A DNA stretch of 64,000 bases from an uncultured Flavobacteriales bacterium (GCA_913054135.1 CAJXJK010000008.1:62001-126000); one strand, 5' to 3'. Positions 53,079 through 61,962 are shown, numbered from the stretch's first letter. Notes: generated by a model not told the origin, from the letters alone. Numbers and translations: made by a program.

Positions 53079-53969
53079 CTAAACCAATTCAAAATGTTTG
53101 TATTCTCTTTTCGAAACTCTTTGCTTGTACATGTGTAATAAATCGTATCCAAGCGAATTTTCCCAAGCCATAGGAAACTCATACTCATCCAATGACTTTA
53201 ATCCTACAACTTCAGCTGCCGTGCCAACAAAGAACGCACTGTCAGCTGCTTTTAAGTCGATCACTTTAAAGTGCTTTTGAACTACATGTAACTCTAATTC
53301 TTTTGCTAGTTCTAATATTGTTTGGCGAGTAATTCCCGGTAAGATGTGTCCAAGCGCTGGAGTGTATAAAACACCATCTTTTTCAAAAAAGAGATTTGCA
53401 CCCGGAGCTTCTGCCAAGTATCCATTTACATCTAGCAGCAATGCTTCATCAAAACCTCTTTGTTTAGCCTCAGTTGATGCCAATATTGAATTGGTGTAGT
53501 GCCCAACCGTTTTCGCATCTATGTGACATGATCTTGGGTGAGGCCTGGTATAAGGAGAAACAGTTGTTCTCAATAATTTTGTACCCAAATAGTTTCCCCA
53601 TTCCCAGGCACACATGAAAAACCCAACTTCTTTTACAGGTTCTAATGTCATGTTATCACCGAGATAAAATAATGGTCTGAGGTAGGCATCCTGAAGATTA
53701 TTTTTTTCTAAGAGTTGATTGGCAAGAATAATTAACTCATCCACTGTGTAATCTACATGGATGTGCATCTTTTTGGCCGATAAGAGCAGGCGTTGAAAAT
53801 GCTCTTTCGCTTTAAAAATTTTAACTCCATCTTCAGTTTTGTACGCTCTTATACCTTCGAACACACCATTACCATAATGCATGGTTTGATTGTATAAACT
53901 GGCCGAGGCATCTTTGGCCAGTTCCCATTTTTTGTTGTGATAAACAACTGTTTCGTTTTTGTAATACAT
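53079..53969 (-). CDS. ilvE: branched-chain amino acid aminotransferase
   Basis: This fold-type IV PLP transaminase (296 residues) makes the last step of valine, leucine and isoleucine synthesis. [14 protein letters not shown] and the PLP lysine in [14 protein letters not shown] are the family motifs, followed by EAPGANLFF and [11 protein letters not shown]. The ATG at 53969 is chosen; the frame further up to 53999 lies inside the attenuator terminator and cannot be coding. It is the first structural gene after the two attenuators. Confidence 0.92.
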   Translation of the reverse strand: MYYKNETVVYHNKKWELAKDASASLYNQTMHYGNGVFEGIRAYKTEDGVKIFKAKEHFQRLLLSAKKMHIHVDYTVDELIILANQLLEKNNLQDAYLRPLFYLGDNMTLEPVKEVGFFMCAWEWGNYLGTKLLRTTVSPYTRPHPRSCHIDAKTVGHYTNSILASTEAKQRGFDEALLLDVNGYLAEAPGANLFFEKDGVLYTPALGHILPGITRQTILELAKELELHVVQKHFKVIDLKAADSAFFVGTAAEVVGLKSLDEYEFPMAWENSLGYDLLHMYKQRVSKREYKHFELV

Positions 53970-53979
53970 GCTTCTATTC

Positions 53980-54014
53980 AAAAAAAAAGCCCTTCTCATT
54001 TTGTGAGAAGGGCT
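53980..54014 (-). terminator. second ilv attenuator terminator
   Basis: Read leftward, AGCCCTTCTCA (54014-54004) pairs with TGAGAAGGGCT (53998-53988), an 11-bp perfect stem with a short AT-rich loop, then a run of T. It ends 11 bp before the ilvE ATG. Its 5' arm can instead pair with the region at the leader-peptide stop (54040-54047). Confidence 0.85.
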
Positions 54015-54043
54015 CGGTTTATATTAATTTTAAGTTATACCTC

Positions 54044-54109
54044 TCACTGTTGCTCATCTGGAATGATGACAATAATTGAAATGATAATAATGTTTAATCC
54101 TACGTTCAT
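54044..54109 (-). CDS. second ilv leader peptide
   Basis: This is a 21-codon frame, MNVGLN followed by IIIISIIVIIPDEQQ. It has eight Ile and two Val codons, mostly in one run, and a TGA stop at 54046-54044. Its ATG lies 9 bp past the T-run of the first attenuator terminator. The Ile/Val run lets a ribosome stall when charged tRNA-Ile or tRNA-Val is short. It is the second of two tandem leaders before ilvE. Confidence 0.75.
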   Translation of the reverse strand: MNVGLNIIIISIIVIIPDEQQ

Positions 54110-54117
54110 ATTTGTCC

Positions 54118-54150
54118 AAAAAAAAACCATCCGACTTGGTCGGATGGTTT
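54118..54150 (-). terminator. first ilv attenuator terminator
   Basis: Read leftward, AAACCATCCGAC (54150-54139) pairs with GTCGGATGGTTT (54135-54124), a 12-bp perfect stem with a 3-nt loop and a 9-T run. The alternative partner is CGGATGG next to the first leader stop codon (54187-54181), which can pair with CCATCCG of the stem's 5' arm (54147-54141). Confidence 0.87.
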
Positions 54151-54187
54151 AGTACTTTATATTTTTAATTACAAGCTATCCCATCCG

Positions 54188-54244
54188 TTACATCATAATA
54201 ATGATGACAGAAATTGAAATAGTTATAATTGATAGTGCTTTCAT
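54188..54244 (-). CDS. first ilv leader peptide
   Basis: This is an 18-codon frame, MKALSIITISISVIIIMM, ending in TAA at 54190-54188. It has seven Ile and one Val codon. The final codons form a hairpin (CATCAT 54191-54196 with ATGATG 54201-54206), the likely pause structure. The stop codon sits directly against the antiterminator arm CGGATGG, so a terminating ribosome would block the antiterminator. The 54245-54453 stretch upstream should hold the promoter, but no exact TAnnTTTG was found. Confidence 0.75.
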   Translation of the reverse strand: MKALSIITISISVIIIMM

Positions 54245-54453
54245 TGCGGCGCCAAAGTTGGCTATTTTTTTTGTTTAGTTCCAAATAAAACTTAAACTAA
54301 TTTCAATTTTGACAGTTTAAAACGGTTTAGAAGACTTAAATTATTGTGCGACAAATTTAATTTTGGTGGATATTTAAGATTCAGGTACAAAAGGATCATC
54401 AAGTTTTAATCTCAACATAGCGATCGGAGAAAACTAAGAATCAACATTTCTAA

Positions 54454-55752
54454 TTATAACGTCCAAATCATCCCGATTGTTCCGCCCAACCAATTGTTCT
54501 TTTGAACCAGTAAATTCTCTGAATTCACATTCTGAATCAAGTACCTGCGGTAAGTTGGCGAAAGCGTTAAGTACATTCCTTTTTGCAAGCGAATTTGACT
54601 TTGAATGCTGAAATCAGTAGATGCAGAATACCCTTTGGTAAATCCATTTGAGCTTTCAGGAGGACCAATAAAGTAGATTGAATTTTGATTTTCATAAAGT
54701 GAAAACTCATTGTCTATGGCGGCAGTCAACCTCAACTTATATCTCTTTCTTTTGAATAAATCATAACCAAAACCAATTGGCAGGGCAAAAGAGGAGATGT
54801 TCGTCTTGGCACTCATTTTTTCAAACGATTGATAGTCTGTTTGATAAGTTGATCTTGTAAAATTGATTCCTGATTGAATCGTGAAACGTGGAGAAATATA
54901 CTTACCTAAGGTAAAGTCAATATTGATATTTTTACTGGCAGAACCAGTGATTGATGTTGGTGAAGTGTTGTTAATTGATTCGGCAATCCCAATTTCTGAA
55001 CCTTCGATAATTTCAGGTGGGCCATTTTGATCATCTAATGTATTGAAAGAATTCGGAGTATACTCTGCCTGTACTTGAGGATTCAAGTCGGCATAATAAC
55101 CCACTCTGAAACCTATTTCCCAAGGTTTGTCAAAGAACCCGCCTGGATCACCACAACTTATTAAGTTAGGATGATTCAATTTTGGATTGATGCCGAACAT
55201 TGAAGTCAAAGGAATTTTATTCATTAAAGAAACTTTTGATCTCGGGGAGAATGGAATCAAATGAGCAAATTCGTCATTATTAGTGACCACAGTTTTTTGG
55301 GCGTCCTTTGTATCTATTGGTTTTAGTTGATCAACTTTCTCATTATTATTTTTCTGTTGAGCTAGATCACTATTTTGATTGGTTGCTTGAGGAGCATTTT
55401 CTAAGTTGTTCTCAACATCTTCAGAAATGTTTTCATCATTAGAACCAAAGCTTGCCAATTTGTTTGTCTGAATGTTGTTATGTGATATAGTTCTAAAGTC
55501 ATAATTAGTCGGTCCGTCAATTTCTGTAGAATCAATTGCTGTTTGGTTCTCAATTGGATTTGATGAATTATAAATCACTGCCGTCACTAAAAGAACTGCC
55601 GCTAATCCGCTCCCAATCCACCACCAAATGAACCCTTTCTTAGATTTTTTCTCATCTAAGGCACCTGCAATATTTCCCCACAAAGCCTCAGATGGCGTAG
55701 CACCAAAGCCCTCAAACTTTTCTCCTAATCCTCCCGGTTTACTATTTTGCAT
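54454..55752 (-). CDS. membrane protein with periplasmic beta-barrel-like C-terminus, sigma-factor partner
   Basis: This 432-residue protein has a short cytoplasmic N-terminus (about 40 residues, SEALWGNIAGALDEKKSKKG), one membrane helix (about 43-63), a polar asparagine-rich linker (about 65-160) and a C-terminal domain of alternating strands (about 195-432) that looks like an outer-membrane-type beta-barrel. The cytoplasmic part could hold the sigma factor, as in anti-sigma regulators. The start overlaps the sigma-factor stop by 11 bp. Family unrecognised; role inferred from the gene pair. Confidence 0.65.
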   Translation of the reverse strand: MQNSKPGGLGEKFEGFGATPSEALWGNIAGALDEKKSKKGFIWWWIGSGLAAVLLVTAVIYNSSNPIENQTAIDSTEIDGPTNYDFRTISHNNIQTNKLASFGSNDENISEDVENNLENAPQATNQNSDLAQQKNNNEKVDQLKPIDTKDAQKTVVTNNDEFAHLIPFSPRSKVSLMNKIPLTSMFGINPKLNHPNLISCGDPGGFFDKPWEIGFRVGYYADLNPQVQAEYTPNSFNTLDDQNGPPEIIEGSEIGIAESINNTSPTSITGSASKNINIDFTLGKYISPRFTIQSGINFTRSTYQTDYQSFEKMSAKTNISSFALPIGFGYDLFKRKRYKLRLTAAIDNEFSLYENQNSIYFIGPPESSNGFTKGYSASTDFSIQSQIRLQKGMYLTLSPTYRRYLIQNVNSENLLVQKNNWLGGTIGMIWTL

Positions 55753-56275
55753 AGTTCAAATTTTTATGTTCTTCAGCCAATTCATTTTGAATCATTTGGC
55801 GTAATATGATTCTAGCTCGGCTGTATTGAGATTTTGAGGTTCCGGCTGAAATCCCCAACAATTCTCCAATCTCTTTATGCGTGTAGCCTTCAACCGCATA
55901 TAGGTTGAAAACTGTTCTAAACCCTTTTGGCAATCTTTGAATCTTAGTAAGTAAATCTTCTAATTCAAGATTTTCAATTGCACTGTCATTGATTTCAATT
56001 TGAGCTTCGCTCACATCCACCAAAACAGTTAAGTTCTTTAATGATTTGTTCTTCCTGTATTGCTCTAAGGCTGTGTTGACAGTTATTTTTCTTAACCATC
56101 CACCTAAAGCACCTTGACCTGAATATTTATCTAAATTCTTGAAAGCCTTTATAAAAGAGTCTTGTAAAATATCTTCGGCTTCAGCTTGATTCGCGGCATA
56201 TCTTAAGCAAACTCCATTCATCATGAACGAAAACCTGAGATATAATTCGTGCTGTGCTTGTCGATTATTCTTCAA
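55742..56275 (-). CDS. ECF-type sigma factor with unclear start
   Basis: This sigma-70 family protein has region 2 (ADNQAEAEDILQDSFIKAFKNLDKY-like at residues 24-49) and a region 4 helix-turn-helix (GYTHKEIGELLGISAGTSKSQYSRARI). The annotated start is a TTG at 56275 (MKNNRQAQHELY). Conserved sigma-factor sequence, however, continues upstream in the same frame (YSDQQLVAECLKNNRQ), up to a stop at 56344-56342, with no ATG, GTG or TTG. The true start may be a rare codon such as ATA at 56323. Partner: the membrane protein at 54454-55752. Confidence 0.75.
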   Translation of the reverse strand: MKNNRQAQHELYLRFSFMMNGVCLRYAANQAEAEDILQDSFIKAFKNLDKYSGQGALGGWLRKITVNTALEQYRKNKSLKNLTVLVDVSEAQIEINDSAIENLELEDLLTKIQRLPKGFRTVFNLYAVEGYTHKEIGELLGISAGTSKSQYSRARIILRQMIQNELAEEHKNLNYAK

Positions 56276-56413
56276 ACATTCAGCAACTAATTGCTGGTCA
56301 GAATATGCTTTGTAATCTCCTATTTTAGGACGTTTTAGTTTTTATTCAAAGGTAAAGTACAACTTATAATCATCAATTTAAATTCATAATTAATTGAATT
56401 GCGGCAACTAGCT

Positions 56414-57073
56414 TTACTTAAAGCTAATTGCAAAACGCAAATCAAATCTATTTATTTGGCGGATGGTTGTAAAATCATCCCACCATCCATTATTCTCAAC
56501 TAGGTATCCGTATCGATAACCAAGACTAGTAGACAAACCAATTCTGTTACTTACAAATCTTGTAAAACCAATTGAAGCGCCTCCCGTGAATCCGCCCTTG
56601 TCATTATCCCAATTTTGTAAAGGCATTTGATATCCCGCAGAGACATCCACAAAAGGAGTGTTTGGTCGTTTCAAAATATTGAATCTACCATTTGCCATCA
56701 CTGGCACATACCATTGCCAAGCAATTTTCTCAGCACCTAGCACAAGTCCTAAATCCCAGTTCTCATTAAATGAATAACCATTAGCCAATTGGAATGAAGG
56801 GGAGAATTGTTCTCCCCCAAGCATTCCAAGACTTGCTCGTGTATAGACGCCCTTACCGCTGACCTTAAGCAAGGACTCTTCTATACCAGCAATTTCTTCA
56901 CTTTTGAAAACGAAAACCGAACCGTCTTTGGTTTCAATTTTAGTATCGGTTTCATTAGTACTAATGATTTGACCTCTTATTTCAGATCCGTTTTTGAGTG
57001 TCACCACACTTTTCTTTTGGGCATGAACTGCCACAGAAAAACATAACGCACTTAGTATTAATAGCTTTTTCAT
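56414..57073 (-). CDS. exported protein with beta-barrel-like C-terminus
   Basis: This 219-residue protein has a signal peptide (MKKLLILSALCFSVAVHAQ), an N-terminal SH3-like module (SVVTLKNGSEIRGQIISTNETDTK, about residues 21-65) and a strand-rich C-terminal part ending NRFDLRFAISFK, with the terminal aromatic residue typical of outer-membrane barrels. The function is unknown. It overlaps the lipoprotein gene at 57070 by 4 bp, so they are coupled. Between this gene and the sigma-factor gene (56345-56413) nothing else is seen. Confidence 0.68.
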   Translation of the reverse strand: MKKLLILSALCFSVAVHAQKKSVVTLKNGSEIRGQIISTNETDTKIETKDGSVFVFKSEEIAGIEESLLKVSGKGVYTRASLGMLGGEQFSPSFQLANGYSFNENWDLGLVLGAEKIAWQWYVPVMANGRFNILKRPNTPFVDVSAGYQMPLQNWDNDKGGFTGGASIGFTRFVSNRIGLSTSLGYRYGYLVENNGWWDDFTTIRQINRFDLRFAISFK

Positions 57074-57417
57074 AATTTGTTGATTAGAAATTTTGCGGTT
57101 CTTTTACTCTTATGATTATCTGCCGTTGGATAAGGCAGCATTTCTGTCAAAGTCACCTCATAATTAAAAACAGTGTCCTTCACGCCAAGGTCCAACCAAA
57201 AGAAATCTGAAGTCTCTCCATCATGTTCAGCCTTCACATATGCTTCAGCTTCAGCTTGCCAAACACAGACGGCGTCTTGAGGACATCTTGAATCATTGAA
57301 GTCTTGAAAAGTGACTTTAAGTCCATCTTCTGAATAAACATTTCCCATTTTCACCTCTTCTTTATTACAAGAAATCAAGGCTAAAAATGAAATCGATAGC
57401 ATGAATAATCTTTTCAT
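57070..57417 (-). CDS. small lipoprotein
   Basis: This is a 115-residue protein with signal peptide and lipobox ISC at residues 15-17. Two further cysteines are in DSRCPQDAVCVWQAEAEA, a motif seen in many small Bacteroidetes lipoproteins, where it probably forms a disulfide. No enzyme function is suggested. It follows the propeller lipoprotein by 5 bp and overlaps the downstream barrel-like gene. Confidence 0.72.
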   Translation of the reverse strand: MKRLFMLSISFLALISCNKEEVKMGNVYSEDGLKVTFQDFNDSRCPQDAVCVWQAEAEAYVKAEHDGETSDFFWLDLGVKDTVFNYEVTLTEMLPYPTADNHKSKRTAKFLINKL

Positions 57418-57422
57418 TGTTC

Positions 57423-58697
57423 TTAAAATTTAATTTCACTCAATAATTGCAGATCAGTGGGATCAGAGTAATCGTATTGATATAATCCGTCATCACCAAT
57501 AACCATAGCCACACCATTGATTGGAATAATATCTACAGCAAAAATATTTCCGAATTTCTTAAGCAAATGATCTCCTACTTCGTCAGGATTTTCTGCATCA
57601 AACACTTTCAAACCGGCGTCTCCATCACATAAAAAGAAAGTGTCGCCATCAATTCCAACTCCTCTTGGATCATTCATTTCAAATGATTCTACTAAGTAGG
57701 GATTGTATTTATCAGTAATATCCACAACATCTAATTGATTGATGTCTCCACCACACCACCCAGCTGATCTAACTGTCACATAAGCATAGTTTCCTTGAAC
57801 CGTCACTGGGTCACATGCTCTTGCGTGAGAAATTGAACCTGTTTTTGTTGGGTTTTCAGGATTTGACGTTTCGTAAATCATCATTCCGGTAGTTGTTCCC
57901 ATATACAGGTGCTCACCATTCGGAAAGATCGTTTCAACATTCCAACTCAAGTAAACATAAGATTCGCTCTCAGCTGGCACTGCAGGATTTGAAAGACTAA
58001 AAGGTCTTAATCTCCAGTTGTCTACCACATATAGATAATCTCCCATTATGGTCATCAAAGCGTACGAACCTGAAGTTCCCGTTCCTGTTGACGATCCATT
58101 TGAAATACTTTCAGCAGAGATTCCTCCGCCTACACCAGAATCAAAAGTTGTGACGAATTCACAGCCTGGGCATCCGTTCCATTGCGGAAAGTCATTCACA
58201 TCTTCAGTCGTTTCTACTACATTCCAATCGGTAACAATACCTTTTGATTTATCAATAGTTTTTGTCGGATAATTCCTATCCATAAGTGGAAGCGCAGAAG
58301 GAAAACATTCTTGAATTCTGTTCACCTCAACTGGGTTTGAGAAAGAAGAAACGTCAATGGTCACCAAATCAACCATAGCGTTCACGTAGAGAAAATTATC
58401 TTTGATTGATAAACCAGATGCACCCATTACATTCAAGAATCCTGTGTTAATTGGGTTAGAAGGATTATTGTTATCAATAAAGTGAATTCCTTTATTAGGC
58501 TCAACTATAAACAAGTAATTGTCTTTGAAGTAAATCGCGCCATCTTTTGTGATAGATTTTGCACTTTCAAAAGTTGCGGGCGCTCTAAATGTCGTGCTAT
58601 CTGTGTATACCGGTTCGTAACACATATACTTGTTTGTGGTTTTGTCACAACTAGATAATGCTACGAGAGCGATTAAAATGATTCCTAATTTTTTCAT
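57423..58697 (-). CDS. LVIVD-repeat beta-propeller lipoprotein
   Basis: The 424-residue predicted lipoprotein has a signal and lipobox (ALSSC at residues 12-16). The body has LVIVD-type propeller repeats, each with a D(Y/V) strand after a turn: NKGIHFIDNNNPSNP, DLVTIDVSSFSNPVEV, YLYVVDNWRLRPFSLSNP, NQLDVVDITDKYNPYLV, AGLKVFDAENPDEV. Ligand unknown. It is the first gene of a leftward lipoprotein operon (57423, 57070, 56414). An inverted repeat flanks its start. Confidence 0.78.
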   Translation of the reverse strand: MKKLGIILIALVALSSCDKTTNKYMCYEPVYTDSTTFRAPATFESAKSITKDGAIYFKDNYLFIVEPNKGIHFIDNNNPSNPINTGFLNVMGASGLSIKDNFLYVNAMVDLVTIDVSSFSNPVEVNRIQECFPSALPLMDRNYPTKTIDKSKGIVTDWNVVETTEDVNDFPQWNGCPGCEFVTTFDSGVGGGISAESISNGSSTGTGTSGSYALMTIMGDYLYVVDNWRLRPFSLSNPAVPAESESYVYLSWNVETIFPNGEHLYMGTTTGMMIYETSNPENPTKTGSISHARACDPVTVQGNYAYVTVRSAGWCGGDINQLDVVDITDKYNPYLVESFEMNDPRGVGIDGDTFFLCDGDAGLKVFDAENPDEVGDHLLKKFGNIFAVDIIPINGVAMVIGDDGLYQYDYSDPTDLQLLSEIKF

Positions 58698-58748
58698 TAT
58701 TCGATTTTAAATTGAGTCAGCAATTTCTTTACTGATGCAATCGAATAA
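58697..58748. promoter_or_regulatory. 10-bp inverted repeat around the propeller-lipoprotein promoter region
   Basis: TTATTCGATT (58697-58706) and AATCGAATAA (58739-58748) are perfect inverted arms 32 bp apart. The left arm begins at the gene's first base. It may be an operator or a leader hairpin and may be chance. Confidence 0.3.
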
Positions 58749-58800
58749 GAAAGGGTTGCATTTGGAAATTATTCAGGAAGAGGCAGAGAGATTGACTGTA

Positions 58801-59337
58801 TTAATCAACCACATCAAAATCAGCATCCATCAAGACTTGAAGGTCTGCTTCTTCTTCACCCATTTTGTAGTGAACTTGAACTCCGTAACCAGATACATTA
58901 GCGAAAGTTGATCTTCTCAAGTGCATGTATAATCTGTTTGAATTTTGAAACTGAGTTTTTTTGGCTTTCAATTGCTCCATTTTGAGGTTGTATTGTGATA
59001 ATACCAATTCATCTTGTGCCATTTTAATCTCAATGCTTTCAGGATAAAGACTATTTCTTTTTTCAAGATTAGCATACGCCTTCTCGTCAATCATTGAATT
59101 CAAGGTGTCAATATCAAGTTGAACCAGTCTCAAATTTTCTTCAACCGTTTCTAGAATAACATCTAATTCTTTTGACGAAATAGTATCAATAACAGTGCAT
59201 TCTACATCAACCGAATCTCCCATAAAAAAGTAATTTCTTACTGAGATGTCAATTTTTTCAGAATCTGTTTGAATAGTTTCAGTTTCTCCTTTGCAAGAAA
59301 GCAAAAGAAGTGCAATGATTGGGAAAATATAATTCAT
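58801..59337 (-). CDS. lipoprotein of unknown function
   Basis: This 178-residue predicted lipoprotein has a lipobox-like LLLLSC with the cysteine near residue 15. A short beta-rich part (DISVRNYFFMGDSVDVECTVID) precedes a helical coiled-coil stretch (about 60-130) and an acidic C-terminus. It was not recognised. It sits 16 bp downstream of dxs on the same strand, so cotranscription is likely, but no functional link is known. Confidence 0.68.
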   Translation of the reverse strand: MNYIFPIIALLLLSCKGETETIQTDSEKIDISVRNYFFMGDSVDVECTVIDTISSKELDVILETVEENLRLVQLDIDTLNSMIDEKAYANLEKRNSLYPESIEIKMAQDELVLSQYNLKMEQLKAKKTQFQNSNRLYMHLRRSTFANVSGYGVQVHYKMGEEEADLQVLMDADFDVVD

Positions 59338-59353
59338 GGGGTAAAAGTAGTTT

Positions 59354-61300
59354 TTATCCTACTAAAGAAGATGCTTTAAGGATAATTCCTTCCATTAATT
59401 TTTGAGCCGACTTGACTTGGGCTGCTACATCATAAAAGCAATCATGATGTAATTCTTCTTGTTTTCCGTGATCGATAAATTTATCTGGAATACCTAATCT
59501 TACAACCTTGGCTTGGTATGAATTGTCGGCCATAAACTCAAGAACAGCAGTTCCCATTCCGCCCATGATACATCCATCTTCAACTGTGATGACTTTATCA
59601 AATTTACCAAAGACTTCATGAAGTAATAACTCATCAATTGGCTTCACGAATCTCATATCATAATGGGCAGCAGAAATTCCATCTTCCTTTAACGCTTCAA
59701 TGGCTTTAGCTGTGTAATTACCAATTGAACCAATGGTAATAAAAGCAATATCGCTTCCGTTTTGAAGCCTTCTACCTTCACCTACTTTGATTTCTTTGAA
59801 TGGGGTTTTCCAATTAACCATTTCTCCACTTCCTCTTGGATATCTAATTGAGAAAGGACCTTTGTTTTCAAGCTGAGCTGTGTACATCATGTCACGCAAC
59901 TCTTCTTCATTCATTGGCGCAGCAACAGTCATATTTGGAATCGAACGCATATATGCTAAATCATACGCTCCGTGATGTGTTGCTCCGTCTGCTCCAACTA
60001 AACCCGCTCTATCTAAGCAAAAAACTACATTCAAATTTTGTAACGCAACATCATGAATAACTTGATCATACGCTCTTTGCATAAATGAAGAGTAAATGTT
60101 ACAAAAAGGAATCATTCCTTGAGTAGCTAATCCGGCAGAAAAAGTAACTGCATGTTGCTCTGCTATACCAACATCAAAAGCCCTGTCAGGCATAGCCTTC
60201 ATCATTATATTTAATGAAGAGCCTGTTGGCATTGCTGGGGTAATCCCCATAATTTTTTTATTCTTTTCAGCCAATTCAACAATTGATTGACCAAATACTT
60301 CTTGATATTTTGGAGGCTCTGGTGATTCAGGAATTATTCTCACAATTTCACCTGTATCTTTATTGAAGATTCCTGGCGCATGCCATTGAGTAGAGTCTCC
60401 TTTTTCGGCTGGCCCGTAACCGTGACCTTTATTCGTTAATACATGTAATATTTTAGGCCCAGGAATATCTCTCAAATCCTCCATGATCTTCACCATTGCA
60501 ATGGTATCATGACCATCAACAGGACCGAAATATCTAAAATTCAAAGACTCAAAATAATTTGAATGCTTAAGTAAAGTTCCTTTCAGAGCGTTTGAAATTT
60601 TTGAAGCAATTGTTTGCGCATTAGGTCCAAATTTTGAAACAGCACCTAATAATTTCCAAACATCATCTTTCACCTTGTTATAGGTATGAGAGGTTGTAAT
60701 ATCTGTCAAATAATCTCTTAGCGCACCAACATTAGGGTCAATAGACATGCAATTGTCGTTCAATACAACAAGCAGATTCATGTCTTCTACACTTCCTGCA
60801 TGATTTAAACCTTCAAAGGCCAAGCCCGCAGTCATAGAACCATCACCAATTACAGCAATATGGTGTCTATCATCATTCTGATATTGATTGGCAACAGCCA
60901 TTCCGAGTGCAGCAGAAATAGAGGTTGAAGAGTGACCAACACCAAAAGCATCAAACTCACTTTCACTCATTTTTGGAAATCCGGAGATTCCATCTTTTTG
61001 TCTGTTCGTATGAAAGACATTTCTTCGTCCGGTTAGAATTTTGTGCCCATATGCTTGATGACCTACATCCCATACCAATTGGTCTCTAGGAGTATCAAAA
61101 ACGTAATGTAATGCGACAGAAAGTTCAACCACACCAAGACTGGCTCCGAAGTGAGAATTCCCAATTTCAGATATAACATCAACAATGTATTGCCTAAGTT
61201 CATCAGAAACTTGCGGCAATTGCTCAATGTCCATTTTGGCTCTTAAATCTTCAGGTAAATTGATTTGACTTAAGAGCGGTCCTGCTTTATAATTAGCCAT
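59354..61300 (-). CDS. dxs: 1-deoxy-D-xylulose-5-phosphate synthase
   Basis: This is the first enzyme of the MEP isoprenoid pathway, and it would feed the carotenoid genes at the left edge of the window. The 648-residue transketolase-like protein has the thiamine motif GDGSMTAGLAFEGLNHAG and the later NDNCMSIDPNVGAL. The DRAGLVGADGATHHGAYDLAYMR segment is characteristic of DXS. The ATG at 61300 (MANYKAGPLL) is chosen over one at 61312. It is monocistronic or cotranscribed with the small lipoprotein. No operator of the crt type was seen upstream; 61301-61577 is the divergent gap and shows nothing clear. Confidence 0.93.
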   Translation of the reverse strand: MANYKAGPLLSQINLPEDLRAKMDIEQLPQVSDELRQYIVDVISEIGNSHFGASLGVVELSVALHYVFDTPRDQLVWDVGHQAYGHKILTGRRNVFHTNRQKDGISGFPKMSESEFDAFGVGHSSTSISAALGMAVANQYQNDDRHHIAVIGDGSMTAGLAFEGLNHAGSVEDMNLLVVLNDNCMSIDPNVGALRDYLTDITTSHTYNKVKDDVWKLLGAVSKFGPNAQTIASKISNALKGTLLKHSNYFESLNFRYFGPVDGHDTIAMVKIMEDLRDIPGPKILHVLTNKGHGYGPAEKGDSTQWHAPGIFNKDTGEIVRIIPESPEPPKYQEVFGQSIVELAEKNKKIMGITPAMPTGSSLNIMMKAMPDRAFDVGIAEQHAVTFSAGLATQGMIPFCNIYSSFMQRAYDQVIHDVALQNLNVVFCLDRAGLVGADGATHHGAYDLAYMRSIPNMTVAAPMNEEELRDMMYTAQLENKGPFSIRYPRGSGEMVNWKTPFKEIKVGEGRRLQNGSDIAFITIGSIGNYTAKAIEALKEDGISAAHYDMRFVKPIDELLLHEVFGKFDKVITVEDGCIMGGMGTAVLEFMADNSYQAKVVRLGIPDKFIDHGKQEELHHDCFYDVAAQVKSAQKLMEGIILKASSLVG

Positions 61301-61577
61301 GTCTTGTAGCAAATGTACAAAAGGTGTACAACTAGATAACGTAAAATTGTTGAAATAGTTTGAATTATTGAAAACCTAGTTGCGATATTGCCTTTGCTCA
61401 TAAAAGAGATTCATATCACTGAAATTGAGACCAAGAAATTCAACTTTTTGAAACGATATTCTCACTGTCACGTAGGTTAAAGAAGCTGGATACTTTGCAG
61501 AAAGCACGTTTTTTTACTAATTTAATAGTTGAAAAGCAGAGCTCGCTCTTAAAAAGCACTACTTAAAGCTCAAGAAT

Positions 61578-61961
61578 ATGAATGAATTTAAGACAGACGG
61601 AACTCCCAAAACACCTTCAATTTCGGGAGAAGTAGAGAATGGTCAAATCTCAATCAAGGGAATTTGTATTCCTGAAGATGCAAGAAATTTCTTTTTGCCT
61701 TTCAGAGATTGGTTACTAGAATTTACTGAATACACATCTAATAAAATCAATGTTGAAGTTGATTTGGAATATTTCAACACTTCAACTTCTAATATCCTAC
61801 TTGATGTTTTCAAGCATTTGCACAGAACTGCACAATCAAAAGAAGTCAGTATCACTTGGGTTTACGAAGAAGATGATGTTGATATGAAAGAGGTTGGTGA
61901 AGACTATCAAATAATGGTAGGTGACATCATTGAATTAAAATCGAAATCGATTTTAAACTAA
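61578..61961 (+). CDS. SiaC-like (DUF1987) regulatory phosphoprotein
   Basis: This 127-residue protein matches DUF1987. The region with YFNTSTSNILLDVFKHL contains the Thr/Ser cluster T68-S69-T70 around which SiaC of Pseudomonas is phosphorylated, and which a SpoIIE-type phosphatase (SiaA) dephosphorylates. A TPR-SpoIIE phosphatase occurs at 36865, but the kinase SiaB is not in this window. It would act in the cytoplasm as a switch protein; downstream target not visible. Stands alone on the + strand, ending 2 bp from the next gene. Confidence 0.8.
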   Translation: MNEFKTDGTPKTPSISGEVENGQISIKGICIPEDARNFFLPFRDWLLEFTEYTSNKINVEVDLEYFNTSTSNILLDVFKHLHRTAQSKEVSITWVYEEDDVDMKEVGEDYQIMVGDIIELKSKSILN

Positions 61962-61962
61962 T

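Noticed and set aside
53970-53999. N-terminal extension of ilvE
   Set aside because: It runs through the terminator stem and T-run of the second attenuator; the ATG at 53969 fits the family.
54251-54272. Short hairpin GCCAA/TTGGC followed by eight T on the + strand
   Set aside because: Only 5 bp with a 2-nt loop, no + strand gene upstream; too weak to call a terminator.
61301-61577. Divergent gap dxs-DUF1987 examined for crt-type operators
   Set aside because: No TTTTGTTTAA arm or palindrome, so no evidence that dxs belongs to the light regulon.
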